This document shows positions 23,051 through 34,511 of a DNA stretch of 64,000 bases, in pieces; position 1 is the stretch's first letter; every line of letters begins with the position of its first letter. Source of the DNA: Castanea sativa (lineage: Eukaryota > Streptophyta > Magnoliopsida > Fagales > Fagaceae). Made by a program: the position numbers and the translations under genes. The DNA is taken from positions 14,538,001 through 14,602,000 of the forward strand of contig NC_134017.1 of the NCBI RefSeq assembly GCF_040712315.1. The letters are read 5' to 3'. The notes under the pieces are model-generated. The model was not told the DNA's origin. It searched no databases and was given only the letters and a program-made list of their open reading frames with translations.

Positions 23051-23387
23051 GGGACTAGGCATAGATTTTGAACTAGGTGGCTGATTGTACTCCTTTCTTA
23101 TAGAGGGAATTTGTCTATATAGGGCTTTTTTGCCGTCATTTTGCTTGTGTTTTGCTTCTTCTTTTTTGGGTACTTTTCTGTATTTTTCACCTATTAATGA
23201 AGATCTTTATTTTGATGTTGAGTGTATGTGTTCCTTTAATAATTCTAGCCCTTTTTGGTTAATTTGATTTGTGTTACTTTGCTTCTAAGTTCATACCAAT
23301 TATATTCTCTCAAAATCGCTCTTTGGCTTTGCTTAATGTCCCAACGAACCTAGTATGGAGAAGGTCCTATCTTCAGTTAGCAAAATT

Positions 23388-23990
23388 AGGCCTTAATTTA
23401 CCCAAGGCAAGTGATCAGAGGAATCAAATCTTATCGAGGTTCTGTTTAACCCTTAAAAAAAATTAAGCATTAATTTACCCAAGACAGGTGCTCTGAGGAG
23501 TCGAACCTAGCCGAGGTTTTGTTTAACATTTAGAGAAGTTGGGCATTAATTTACCCAAGGCAGGTTATCCGAGAAATCAAACCTTGCCCAGGTTTTGTTT
23601 AACCCTTAGAGAAGTTAGGCATTAATTTACCTAAGGCAGGTGATTTGAGGAATTGAACCTTGTTAAAGTTCTGTTTAATCCTTAGAGAAGTTAGGCATAC
23701 ATATACCTAAGATAGGTGATCCGAGTCAAACCTTGCCAAGGTTCTGTTAACCCTTAAAGAAATTAGGCATTAATTTACCCAAGTCAGGTGATTCGAGGAG
23801 TCAAACCTTGCATAGGTTCTGTTTAACCTTTAGAAAAGTTAGGCATTAATTTACCCAAGGTAAGTGATCTGAGGAATCAAACCTTGCTGAGGTTTTGTTT
23901 AACCCACCCTTAGAGAAGTTAGGAATTGATTTACCAAGGCAGGTGATCCGAGGAATTGAACCTTGCCAAGGTTCTGTTTAACCTTTAGAT
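23388..23990. repeat. ~75-bp tandem repeat array in the gypsy element
   Basis: About eight units start with TTAGGCATTAATTTACCC (near 23,388, 23,464, 23,540, 23,615, 23,690, 23,763, 23,838 and 23,917) and contain GGTGATCCGAGGA and TTGCCAAGGTTCTGTTTAA. Units differ by 10-20 percent. Such arrays between pol and the 3' LTR are common in Tat/Ogre elements. Confidence 0.92.
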
Positions 23991-24099
23991 CATTTGCTTT
24001 GAATACATAAAAAAGAGTAAGAGAGAAATTCTATAAATACATCAAAATCATATATACGAATGTTTCCATATGTAAACTTTCACATTAGTAATAATATTT

Positions 24100-25394
24100 T
24101 CATAAGTTATTTACACTCCACGGTCGTGGGATTGAGATCTCATCTAAGTCTTTTAGACGATAAACCTCAATTTGATTATCGAGGTCACCCGATAGGGTCC
24201 TTCCTAATTAGTACCGAGCTTTCCCCAAGCAGGATTCTTCATATTCCCAACCACCCTTCTTAGGACAAAGTCCCCTAGTACAAATGTTCTTATTTTTACA
24301 CCCTTCTCATACCCTTGCCTTAATTTCTGCTGATATTGCGCTAGCCTGATAGCAGCGACTTCCCTTCGCTCTTCGACCAAATCTAGGTTGTTGGAAAGAA
24401 GTTGCTCATTGTTGCTACTGTCAAATTGTTTAGTTTAATGTTGGAAAACCCATTTCCAAGGGGATAACTACCTTAGAACCAAATGTCATGGAAAGAGCGG
24501 TTTCACCAATGGATCTTCTCGGTGTCGTGCGATACACCCATAACACATAGGGTAGCTCATCCACCTATTTACCCTTAGCTTCTTCCAACCTCTTCTTCAA
24601 TCCATTCACGATAACTTTGTTTGTAGCCTCTGCCTGGCCATTGCCCTGAGGTTATGTTGGGGTGAACTATCTATTCTTTGTGCCTAAATCACAACAATAT
24701 CTTCGAAAGGCCTTGCTATCAAATTGGAGCTTGTTATCCAATATGAGAGTGTTCGGGACCCCGAATCTTGTATATTTCGCCATACAAATCTCTTTATGCC
24801 CAGATCTCGGATGTTGGCAAGAGGCTCAACTTCTACCCATTGGTGAAGTAGTCAGTCGCAATGAGAAGGTACCTCCAATTTTCTATAGCCTTGGGGAACG
24901 AACCAACGATATCCAATCCTTATTGCACAAAGGGCCACGGGCTAGTTAGAGGATTGAGCACTCCACTTGGTTGGTGGATGTTTAGGGCATTCCTTTGACA
25001 CTGATCACACTTTTTAACAAACTCTTGGGAGGACTTCTGCATGCTCGGCCACCAATAACCTTGTGTCAGAGCTCTATGTGATAAGGACCTACCCCCCGTA
25101 TGACTACCACAAACTCCTTCATGAATCTCTTCCAACAAGGTTTCAACTACCTTAGGGTGGACACATAACAAATACAGTCCTGGGATATGAGCGTTTGTAC
25201 AATTTCTGTTCTTTTGAAAGCCAATACCTCGGCACTTTTCTGCGAGTTTTCTCTACCTCAATTCTGTCCTGGGGCAAATGTCCATCCTTAAGAAGTGAGA
25301 CTATCGGGTCCATCCAACTAAGACCTACTCGTGTAAAGTTCATTTCCACTGTTGTTTGTTTGTTATAGGCAGGAGTTACAAGGTTTTCTACCAA
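24100..25394 (-). pseudogene. Gypsy integrase region
   Basis: The frame 25,171-24,920 (minus) carries the zinc-binding HHCC pattern: EEIHEG, GSHTGG and then KKCDQCQ, with GYWWPSM between. Downstream minus-strand pieces match the catalytic core (near 24,900-24,830, ATDYFTKWVE-like) and the C-terminal part (near 24,560, WVDELPYVLWVYRTT; near 24,270, FVLGDFVLRRV). Multiple stops and frame changes make it non-functional. Confidence 0.85.
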
Positions 25395-25499
25395 TCTAAT
25401 CTTCGAAAGTCTCTCTCCAACTGAGGTAGCTAGAGTTGCTAGCGAATTAGGATGAGAATTTTGACTCTAAGGTACTTGCTCTAAAGTAAAGGATTCAAA

Positions 25500-25900
25500 G
25501 TTAGCCAGCAACTACTTCACCTACTTAAGTACCACCGCATCCTCAGATCCTTTACCTTAAATTCACCCCAAACTTGCCCAACTATGAGTCTTAAATCACA
25601 ATGAACTTTCACAGGTTTTCTCCCCAGCTTCTGAATGACAACTAATCCTGCTTTGAGGGCCTCATACTCAGCCTCGTTGTTTGTGGCCGTGAAGCTTAAT
25701 CTTCAGGATTTCTCTGATGTAATCCCTTTTGGGGAGATTATCATGATTTTGGCCCCCGAACCCTTTTGGTTAGCTGCCCCGTCTACAAATAGCTGCCAAG
25801 TTTGTTGGGATGAGATCATGTTTATCCTTAATCTTTCTTCGGGCATTGCTACCTCTTTCTTCGGGCATCACTACCTTTTTGGAACCAACCTGGTTTAGGT
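25500..25900 (-). pseudogene. Gypsy RNase H region
   Basis: The minus strand reads WQLFVDGAANQ near 25,800, then FTATNNEAEYEAL near 25,690 and a GRKPVKVHCD-type segment near 25,610. These are the DG.. and NNEAEY motifs of the RNase H domain that follows reverse transcriptase. Stops are present. Confidence 0.8.
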
Positions 25901-26333
25901 TTTTGGTAAACTCCGTTATCAAGTCCGCAAGGACTTTTCCTTTCACAACCTTCCGAGGTAGATATCAAATATCAAATGCTCTTAACATAGTTCCCCACTT
26001 GGTCACTCTTCCAATGTAATCAGATCTCCAAAGCAGCGCCTGCAATGACAACTGGGTGAGGATAGTGATTGTATGAGCCTGGAAATGGTGTGGAAGTTTT
26101 TTGGTGACATAAATGATGGCTAGGATGGCTTTTTTCTAGAGGGAGATACCAAGCTTCGGCCTCTAGGATGGCTTTTGGATCCTTTCTTCAATTCATATCA
26201 AGACCAAACTTACTGCATGTGATGTAAGTGCTCTATAAGCATACAAGACCTCCTTTTTCTCTGGCCTGGACAGAATTGGAGGGTGAGCAAGATATACCTT
26301 TAGATCCTCAAAAGCTTTGTCACATTCCTCAGA

Positions 26334-27095
26334 CTAGGTGAAGTCCTTCCACTTATGCAATAGTTGGAAAAAGGGCCTGCATCGGTTGGCTGACTGAGAT
26401 ATGAATCTATTCAAGGCCACCGTCGTCCTAGTCAAACGTTTGACTTCTTTAGGATTCCGAGGTGAATGCAAATTATGAATGGCTTTGATCTGGTCGAGAT
26501 TTACTTCAATTCCTTCATAGGTAATCATGTAACCTAAAAACTTTTCTGATCTTATACCGAAGGAACACTTGGAAGCATTTAAGCGAAGCCTATGCTTCCT
26601 TAGGACTGTAAAAACTTCATCCAAATCAGTCACATGCTCCAAAACCCTCTTACTTTTCACCACCATATCATCGATGTAAGCCTCTACACTTTTACCCAAT
26701 TAATATTCAAACATCCTAGTCACCATTCTTTGGTACGTGGATCCGGCATTTTTCAAGCCAAAAGGTATTACCCGATAATGGTAATTCCCTGTTGGGGTAA
26801 GGAAAGCATTCTTTTCTTAGTTTGACAGTGCCAATGGGATTTGATGATATCCCTGGAAAGTATCGAGGAAGCTCATTTTGGGGTGGCCAAATGTCACATC
26901 AACAAGTTGGTCTATCCTCGAAACAAGGAATGGGTCTTTGGGGTATGCCTTATTAAGGTCCATGAAATCAATACACATTCTCCATTTCCTGGATTTTTTC
27001 TTAACAATTACTGTGTTGGCCAACCACTCAAGGTAAAAAAACCTCTTTGATAGCCCCAGCTTGCTTAAGTTTGCGGACCTCCTCCTTAACCCCAT
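26334..27095 (-). pseudogene. Gypsy reverse transcriptase region
   Basis: The frame 27,095-26,817 has KWRMCIDFMDLNKAYPKD and SFLDTFQGYHQIPL (palm motifs). The frame 26,699-26,334 has the catalytic YIDDMVVKS box, then LRLNASKCSFG and FLGYMIT, then the start of the connection domain. A stop and frame shift separate the two parts. The YIDD box and order are typical of Ty3/gypsy. Confidence 0.92.
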
Positions 27096-27420
27096 CGGCG
27101 TGTTCCTTGGAAGACTGCCAAGGTTGTTGTTTCCTCGAGATTGCCTTTGGATTTATATTCAGGTTATGGAATATGAATTCTAGATCAACTCCAGTAGTTT
27201 CGTACGCATTTCAAGTGAAAACATCTAGATTTCTCCTCAAAATATTCACTAATTCCTCTTTCTCGTTTGGTGGGAGCTCAATCCCAATTTGGAAGTACCT
27301 CTTCTTGTCTTCATCGATGACAATCTTATCCAACCTTTCACATGAAACCGAACAATTGAGGAGGCTGGTAGGATGGGCAATGATTGCTATGAGGTAGGAG
27401 TTGACTCCGAGGAGCCTATT

Positions 27421-27679
27421 TCAGATGCTTGGTGCCTGATTGCCGCTACCATGCACTACCTGGCATCCTAACAACTCTCTAACACCTTCCTCGGTAGGAT
27501 TCTTCAACATCACATGCGGAGCCAAAGATATAGCCCCCATAGCATGAAGCCATAGCCTTGCTAGGATGGCCGTATAGGGTAAATAAGCCTCCACCACAAT
27601 GAAGTCCACATTCACCACCTGCTTTCCCATTTGAACAGGTAACCTGATCATGCCCTAGGAACAATGGTTTTTCCATCAA
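27421..27679 (-). pseudogene. Gypsy protease-like region
   Basis: The minus-strand frame 27,651-27,421 (VNVDFIVVEAYLPYTAIL) resembles the stretch between gag and RT in Tat-type elements, at the C-terminal side of the aspartic protease. The catalytic D-[ST]-G could not be located with certainty in the degraded DNA just upstream. Confidence 0.55.
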
Positions 27680-27944
27680 ATCCGACTAAGGGGGTGTCAT
27701 ATTTACTGCGACCTTTGGGCTTGAGTCCTAGGCCTTTGTACAAGTCTGGATATGTGATCTCGACCCCATTTCCCTAATCAATCATTACCCTCTAGACATT
27801 GAATCTTGTAATTTACAAGGTTACTACGAGTGCATCATCATGGGGCTGAATCGTTCCCTCCTTATCAGCCTCGGAGAACCCTAGGATTGGCTAGTACTGC
27901 AGCATGAATCTCTTAAATGTCACACCTTCCTCTTCTGCCTTTGT

Positions 27945-29450
27945 CTATGAAGATATCGTCATCACTCCCCTAACAAAGTTGGGATCAATTCTTGGTACCA
28001 CAAAAATAACATTGATTATTCCAAGGGAAAACCGAGGAACATTGCCTCTCTGAGACCCTAATGTGGGCTGGTCTCCTTGAGTGGCAGGCTGGTGCAAAAA
28101 TTGCCTCAATTTACTAGCTCTAACCAAGTGATCGAGGAAGAGCTGCAAAGTCCTGCAATCCTCCATTATATGACCTCGGTCATGGTGGTACTGATAATAC
28201 AGATTCTGATTTCTTTTGGTGGGGTCTCCTCTCATTCTATTGGGCCATTTAAAGTAGGGCGCACTCTTTATCTTTTCTAGCACCTGGTAGATTGGCTCTT
28301 TAAATACTGAGTTTACCATTTGGGGTCCACCGAGGTTGTGGGGTGCCTGATTGAAAAACTCTCTCCTTGGACAGGACGGTGTATACCAACTAGCTTGATT
28401 ATCTCTTCGGTCAGGTGTAAAAACTTTAGCATTTCCCTTACTTTGATTTTGATCATCTTTGAACCTTTTGTACTCTTCAATTCGATCCATTAACTGATGC
28501 ATGCTTCAAGGAGGCTTCATGGTAAGAGACTTCTAGAGATCGAACTGCGTAGGAAGACCCACCTTGAAGGTTATGACAGCTACATCCTTGAAAATCCTCC
28601 TTAATTTCACTGTAACGCTCCAAGCATCTATTAGAATAATTTTTGAGGTTCCTTCCTTCCCTCATAGAGATTAAGAGCAAAGAATGTAAAGGCCTCAGAA
28701 CTCGACTACATGTCACAAACCTTGCTTCAAATGCCTTGTTTTCTCCTCAAAAGAGCTTATAGATCCCTCCTCAAGGCCATTAAACCATCTCATGGCAACA
28801 TGGCCGAGGCTTGAGGGGAAGACTTTACACATCAACGCCTTGTTCTTAGAATGGATGGTCATCCTATGATTAAAATGGCTTACATGTTCAACAGGATCTA
28901 TCTTGCCATTATATATTGTGAAAGTGGGTTGATTGAAGCGACGAGGGAGCTCGGCTTGCTCAATACATCTGGAAAAGGGTGTGCAGGATATTTGAATAAG
29001 TCAGTTTCTCATGGCATCATTTCCTTGGCTTCTCCTAGGTGGGGTCCCTGACCTCTTACGATGATGCCTTTCACTAGAAGTGTAACGGGATAAATATGTG
29101 AAAGACTTACTAGGTGGAGTTTCGCTTCTTCAATGGTAACTTCTGTCATCCCCAAAGCTAGAACTTTGGCTTGGGGTGGGAGTCCTCTCTTCCCTTATCC
29201 GACCTCTTGATGGAGCCGTTGGCATAATTGGTCCACTTTCCTCTAGAGATTATATACCTCCTCGTCATGCGAGTTATGACTAGCATGGTGTTAACCGGTG
29301 TGTTCAAAATGTATAGGTGGAGCTCTTTCACTGTGAGTGTGGGCCATATCATGGTCCCTTCTTTGTTCAAGATTTATGAATTGGTCCCTGTGCTGGGACC
29401 CCACAGACTCCAATGAACCACTTCTTTTGGGATTGACCATACTAACAAGG
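27945..29450 (-). pseudogene. Gypsy gag region
   Basis: The frame 28,502-27,945 (185 codons) is a gag C-terminal part with a CCHC-like remnant (YYQYHHDRGHIMEDC; the first Cys is Tyr) followed by LQLFLDHLVRASKLRQFL. Upstream pieces at 28,716-28,477 and 29,370-29,158 continue gag in other frames. Frame changes and lost Cys show decay. Confidence 0.8.
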
Positions 29451-29497
29451 TTTTTACTTAAGGGTACTTAGAAGATATTCCTGCAGACGAGACAAAT

Positions 29498-30246
29498 TGT
29501 GGCGGGCAAAAATAAGTCAAAGCAAAAATGGGCTAAGTTTGTTATTTTTTCACACACAATTAAATTTTACAAGTGGGATGCCTATCAACCTTGAATACCC
29601 CTATTTAGATGAAAAATTCTAGCTGGAATTGAAAAAATTAACATTAAGTATACTTGTGCAAATATTGGTTAAAGATAGCCTTGGAGGGCTTGTATTTTGC
29701 TCCTCGGGTTTGGTCTGAGATAGTGATTGCAATTGTTCTAAGGTTACAATGGTAATTTTTCCCTCCCCCTCTCCCACAGAGGCTTCTTTGCCTTATATAG
29801 TCACCTAAGTTGTATCTTAGCCTTCTGTCAGGGTTCATTTCCCTTGATACTTGTCCCATCAGGGCCTTACTAGAAGGTTTCTACACTAGGCTATGAGTTG
29901 TGTTGACACTGCTCAAGGTTCATTTCCTCATTAATGCGGCCAACTAAATGGGTTCAAAGCATTGAATGTGGAGGTGATGGATGTTTTATCTGTTTTCTTC
30001 CATTCCTAGCTCGACGACAAATCCTCCTTCTCTTCCCCGGTTTGTACCCAACGACCCTTAGCATTGGTCCTTGGCCCCCCGAGGACATGTCGGTATACTC
30101 AGGGTCCTCGGGGGTTATAGTCTCCTTGTATATGTGGTGGGTTGTTCATATTTTCCTAAGGTCTTACTGTTAGTGCTTTCGAGGTCTGCTCTTCTGACAT
30201 TGGCCTGTCCCATCTGTCCATATTCTTGGATTCTTGTCCTCCCACA
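29498..30246 (-). repeat. Right LTR (5' LTR of the gypsy element)
   Basis: 749 bp, TGTGGCGGGC..CTCCCACA on the + strand. It differs from the left LTR by many substitutions and small indels, so the insertion is old. As gag-pol runs on the minus strand, this is the promoter-bearing 5' LTR. Confidence 0.92.
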
Positions 30247-30251
30247 CTTAT

Positions 30252-31599
30252 CAATTAAAAATTTATTATATATAATTGTCAAACTTTCTCCTGCATTGCA
30301 CTAATTAACAAATATTGTTAAACTATAAAATGAAACTTTTGATTTTTTGCTAACTTTTTATAATTTAGTGGCAAAAGCTTTTGAAGATTTATCAATTTCC
30401 ACATCATCATTCTGATATATATTTTTTAGTTTGGTTTTTAGAGTTTCAAATAGTATTCAACTATGTTAGTTTAAACTCATTAGAATTCATCATATTTTTG
30501 GATAAAGCACCCAACACTAAAAAAATTCTAATTAATTTCTTTTGATCTTTTCTAAGTAAATTATAACTAAACTAGGTAAATTATTTTTATGCAAGCTCTC
30601 TATTGACTGCTTTATTTATTATACTTATTGACAAAATATTTATCGTGTATAAATTTTTTTTATAGAACTTTCTTGTACATTGCATGAGTTAGTACCTAAT
30701 ACAACAATATAATAAAAGTCACAAACTAGAAGTCTAGTTACATAAAGTGGTCATGTTTTCTCTATGACAAGTGGTTATATCCTCTTTAAGCCAAGTTAAT
30801 TCCCTTTATTTAAATTATATAATTATTTTGAATTTTTGGAGTGGTTTCTAATTAAACCTTAAATTATAAAACATATTAATTAAAATCATTAAATTTTAAA
30901 TCAATTAAATCCACGCACTCAATGAGTAACTATTAACTAAAATTAACCAATATTCACATAAATTGTGACTAAAACCTATCTAAAGGTATACCAAAAAAAA
31001 AAAATCATTCTAGGTGAAATTATAAGGCCTACATTGTACAATATAAGAATTGTGAAATTATATAATAAAATCAATTGCTGTCATCAAAATTTACAATAAA
31101 ATTAACATTATATAGGTTCATATCCAAATCATATTATATCATATATTACATAATATAACTTCTGCCATACATGGTGTAGTTGCACCAAGTCAATGGCTTT
31201 TTCTTCTTTTTTTCCATAGTAACATAGTAATTAAGTAAAATAAAATAATCAACACGGTTGCTCAAATCAAACATTATTGTCAAATTTTCAATTTTTTTTT
31301 TAAAAATACAACTCGGATTAAAATTTTACAACTAAGAGTTTTTATAAGTTTGAAATTTATTTTGCTATTTTATTTTATATTATTTTAACAATCAACTATA
31401 ATTTTTTGTTTTAAAATTATATTTTGAGTTGTACATGTCATTCTTTCACTATATAATTGTATATTAGTATTAGAAGTCACATAACATAATTTCTCCATAT
31501 AACTAATCATAGGTATATTAAATTGATTATTATCATATTATTGACTAAGTCATATTAATGTAATGTAATTCTATTTTGGAACATCTCATGATGAAATAG
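30252..31599. other. AT-rich DNA where an S-RLK ectodomain would be expected
   Basis: Members of the family downstream normally have one long exon encoding the lectin, S-locus and PAN domains before the membrane exon. None is visible here, nor in 19,658-19,893 across the retrotransposon, which was contiguous before its insertion. Only AT-rich sequence with stops in all frames is found. Confidence 0.6.
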
Positions 31600-32065
31600 G
31601 GGACCAGCCAGCTATGTGGGATGGCAATACGGACGTGAGGACGAACAGGTGGCGAGCAAATAAGTGGTGGATATGGCTCATTGTGGCAGTAGGGGGAATC
31701 ATCATCGCCTTGTTGTGCTTATTATGCTATGCAAAAGTGAAAAAACACATAGCGGAAGGTAATTGATATTCTTACCATAGATTTTTTAGATATATTATAG
31801 ATGATAAAGAACCACAAAATTTTCAAATTATATTTTGCATATTTATTAATTAGGGGAGAGAAAGAAGAAACAAAAGATACTTCTACAAGAACTTAGAGGA
31901 AATGCAATATCGTCCACTGTACATGACAAAGTGAAGAAACGAAATAATGATAGGCAAGATAGCCATGAATTGCAAATCTTCAGCTTTGAAACCATTTCTG
32001 CTGCCACAAGAAATTTTTCAACTAAAAATAAATTAGGAGAAGGTGGTTTTGGACCAGTTTATAAG

Positions 32066-32116
<51 letters not shown>

Positions 32117-34273
32117 GTGTATATGTATGTGTGTGTGTGTGTAAGATACACTAATTGTCTGATTTGATTGGATTGAATTGTTTGAGTTTGTATTGTCTGA
32201 CTGTGTGATGAGTCGCATATTGGGTCTTTACAAAGTGGATCTTGGGTTTTTGGAGCCTCGATTGCAACTTAACTAACCATTTTGGAGTCTCAAAGTAGAT
32301 GTGGCTAGTGCTTTTCTCGAGTTATTACACACGATATTAGAGAAACTAAGCAAACTTGATAACAACATGTGGCTTAGGGTTATTGAAATACAATGTATTG
32401 ATAAGGTCATAAAAAAAATTTAAGTGAGGGAGATTTTTATATCCCAAGTTGTGTGGATTTGATTTGATTAGATTTTTTGAGTTGTGTTATGTGGCCATAG
32501 GCTGAGTCGCATATCAAGTTTTTGCATGATAGATGTTTAATTTACAAGTAATTACAAGGAGCCCTAATTACAACTTGACTAGTCTTTTTGAGATGTAATT
32601 GCAGATGTGACTAACATTTTCTTTGAGCATCACACAATTTGTGTGTATGATTAAATTTGAATATGATTAAACAATTAAATGATTTTTTAAGTTTTTTATA
32701 TGGATGGTATGATGGATCGTGGAAATAAGGTTTTAAATCAACACAACATATTTTAATACTATTATAAATTATCAACCATATACCAAGCTTATGTAGAAAT
32801 CTAAGAAATTACACCATCTAACTATTATTCAAACTAAATGTACCACCTCGACCCAATGCTCTCTTTAGTTATTTTTCTGGTACAAAATTTGAACTTAAGA
32901 ACTAGCCCAGCTCACTAATACAATATGTCAAATCAACACTTGAGTTTTGGCCAAGGGCATGGTAGATCTTGGTAGAAAATGAAATAATAAAAATGGAAAC
33001 TGATTTAAGATAATGTAAGTGAGATTTTACTATTGAAATATATTTTCAGGGTGAATTATATGATGGGCAGAAAATAGCAATAAAGAGACTCTCAAGAAGT
33101 TCTGGACAAGGATTGGTAGAGTACAAGAATGAAGCTATTCTTATTGCCAAACTCCAACACACAAATCTTGTAAGACTGTTAGGGCTTTGCATTCAGCAAG
33201 AAGAAAAAATTCTAATCTATGAGTACATGCCCAACAAAAGCTTAGACTTCTTCCTCTTTGGTAGGGTGTTTGTTCATTACAAGGAAAATTTTCTTATTGG
33301 ATATTTGTTTTTCTATTATACACAATCAATTATTACTTATCATTTGCTTGCAATTATTTTCTACTTTTGAGCCAGATTCTACTAAAAAGTCTTTATTAAA
33401 TTGGAAAAAACGCTTCAACATCCTTGAAGGCATTGCTCAAGGACTTCTTTATCTTCACAAATATTCAAGACTGAGAGTAATTCACCGAGACTTAAAAGCA
33501 AGCAATATTTTACTTGATGAGGATATGAATCCAAAAATTTCTGACTTTGGCTTGGCTAGAATATTTGGGTTGAAAGGATTAGAAGAAAACACAGATAGAA
33601 TTGTTGGAACATAGTAAGTATTCATTACATTTCAAGTAAGCAAAATTTAATTCTATTTGTGTGTATGAGTATATGTGCTTATTCATACACTAAATCTTAT
33701 TGGTCAAATATTATTTCAGTGGTTATATGTCTCCAGAGTATGCCATGAATGGTGTTGTTTCAATAAAAACTGATGTATTTAGCTATGGAGTCCTACTATT
33801 GGAAATTGTGAGCAGCAAGAAAAATAATAGTTGCTATCACTCTGAGTATCCGCTCAACCTTATAGGATATGTAAGTTTCTCAATTAACTCTTCTAAATTT
33901 ATACACAAGATTTTGAATATAATAGTTAACATTTTGTGTACAACTGGTCTTGTATTAGGCATGGCAGTTATGGAATGAAGGGAAAGGTTTGGAGCTAATA
34001 GACCCAACAATAATAGATGAGTCATGCCCTTCATCTGAAATATTGAGATGCATTCATGTTGGTCTTTTATGCGTACAAGACCAGGCAACAGATAGACCTA
34101 CCATGCTAGATGTTGCAACTATGCTTTCAAGTGAAACTGTTCAACTCCTTCCTCCAAAACAACCTGCATATCTTATCAACAATGTTCAAGAAAAATCATC
34201 AGAGGTTTCTGAAATTAAACTAGAAAATTGTTCCATAAATGATGTTACAATTTCAAAGATGGAAGCAAGATAA
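31600..34273 (+). CDS. G-type lectin S-receptor-like kinase (CES101-type), 5'-truncated
   Basis: Six exons join in phase: 31,600-31,758, 31,854-32,065, 33,050-33,260, 33,376-33,613, 33,720-33,870 and 33,959-34,273. The first encodes a transmembrane helix ([20 protein letters not shown]). The others encode a complete Ser/Thr kinase: P-loop GEGGFGPVY, lysine in [14 protein letters not shown] catalytic loop, DFGLAR, SPEYAM and DVFSYGV, then a C-terminal tail ending [11 protein letters not shown]. The exon pattern is that of S-domain RLKs. No start codon or lectin/S-locus/PAN ectodomain exon is visible upstream, so only the membrane-kinase part (~428 residues) remains. It may be a pseudogene despite the clean frame, or transcribed as a kinase without ectodomain. 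Copies of its 3' end lie at 95-645 and 3,900-4,936. Confidence 0.9.
32066..32145. repeat. Compound (CT)n(AT)n(GT)n microsatellite in kinase intron
   Basis: Directly after the exon donor, CT repeats (~15), AT and then GT repeats follow each other. The tract begins at the splice donor itself, so length changes could affect splicing. Confidence 0.9.
32155..32640. repeat. Diverged direct repeat in kinase intron
   Basis: The segments about 32,155-32,335 and 32,450-32,635 share blocks (GATTTGATT.GATT, GAGTCGCATAT, ATTACAACTT.ACTA, AGATGTG.CTA) in the same order, indicating an old duplication. Confidence 0.55.
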
Positions 34274-34455
34274 ATACTAAGCGAGGGTGGTTACAAGACC
34301 ACCCTGACTTGCCCAAAAAAAAAATCTTTCTTGCAAAAGAAGATTTTATATAAACAATTTGTTTTAAACTAAACTATTTTGTCTACCCTACAAAAAGTAT
34401 ACTAATGTATTCTCTTCTACTAATGTGTTGTTGTGTGACGTGGCGCTTTATTATT

Positions 34456-34485
34456 GGTGGCGTAAAGCAGCTCTTTTACGCCACC
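34456..34485. repeat. GGTGGCGTAAA hairpin related to nearby TIRs
   Basis: Perfect 11-bp arms GGTGGCGTAAA / TTTACGCCACC around an 8-bp loop. The same TGGCGTAAA..TTTACGCCA core is embedded in both 76-bp inverted repeats at 34,512 and 36,732, so this may be the end of a further, related element. Confidence 0.75.
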
Positions 34486-34511
34486 TCCGGACAGAATGTA
34501 TTCTCAAAATA

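Larger units (their letters stand above)
19894..30251 (-). mobile_element. Ty3/gypsy LTR retrotransposon (Tat-like), degenerate
   Basis: The element occupies 19,899-30,246 (10,348 bp), with CTTAT target duplications at 19,894-19,898 and 30,247-30,251. LTRs begin and end TG..CA (TGTGG..CCACA). Coding order on the minus strand is gag (about 29,450-27,945), protease (27,679-27,421), reverse transcriptase (27,095-26,334), RNase H (about 25,900-25,500) and integrase (25,394-about 24,100), which is the gypsy order. All frames carry stops and frameshifts, so it is not autonomous. An additional ORF in the opposite direction (21,308-23,050) and a ~75-bp tandem array (23,388-23,990) lie between integrase and the 3' LTR, which suggests the Tat/Ogre lineage. 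Its base composition is visibly richer in GC than its flanks. Confidence 0.93.

Noticed and set aside
23388..23990. CRISPR-like array
   Set aside because: The whole ~75-bp unit is repeated with no unique spacers, inside a plant retrotransposon; it is an ordinary tandem repeat.
29470..29497. Primer-binding site of the gypsy element
   Set aside because: The bases beside the 5' LTR do not match the 3' end of a tRNA that I recognise; not called.
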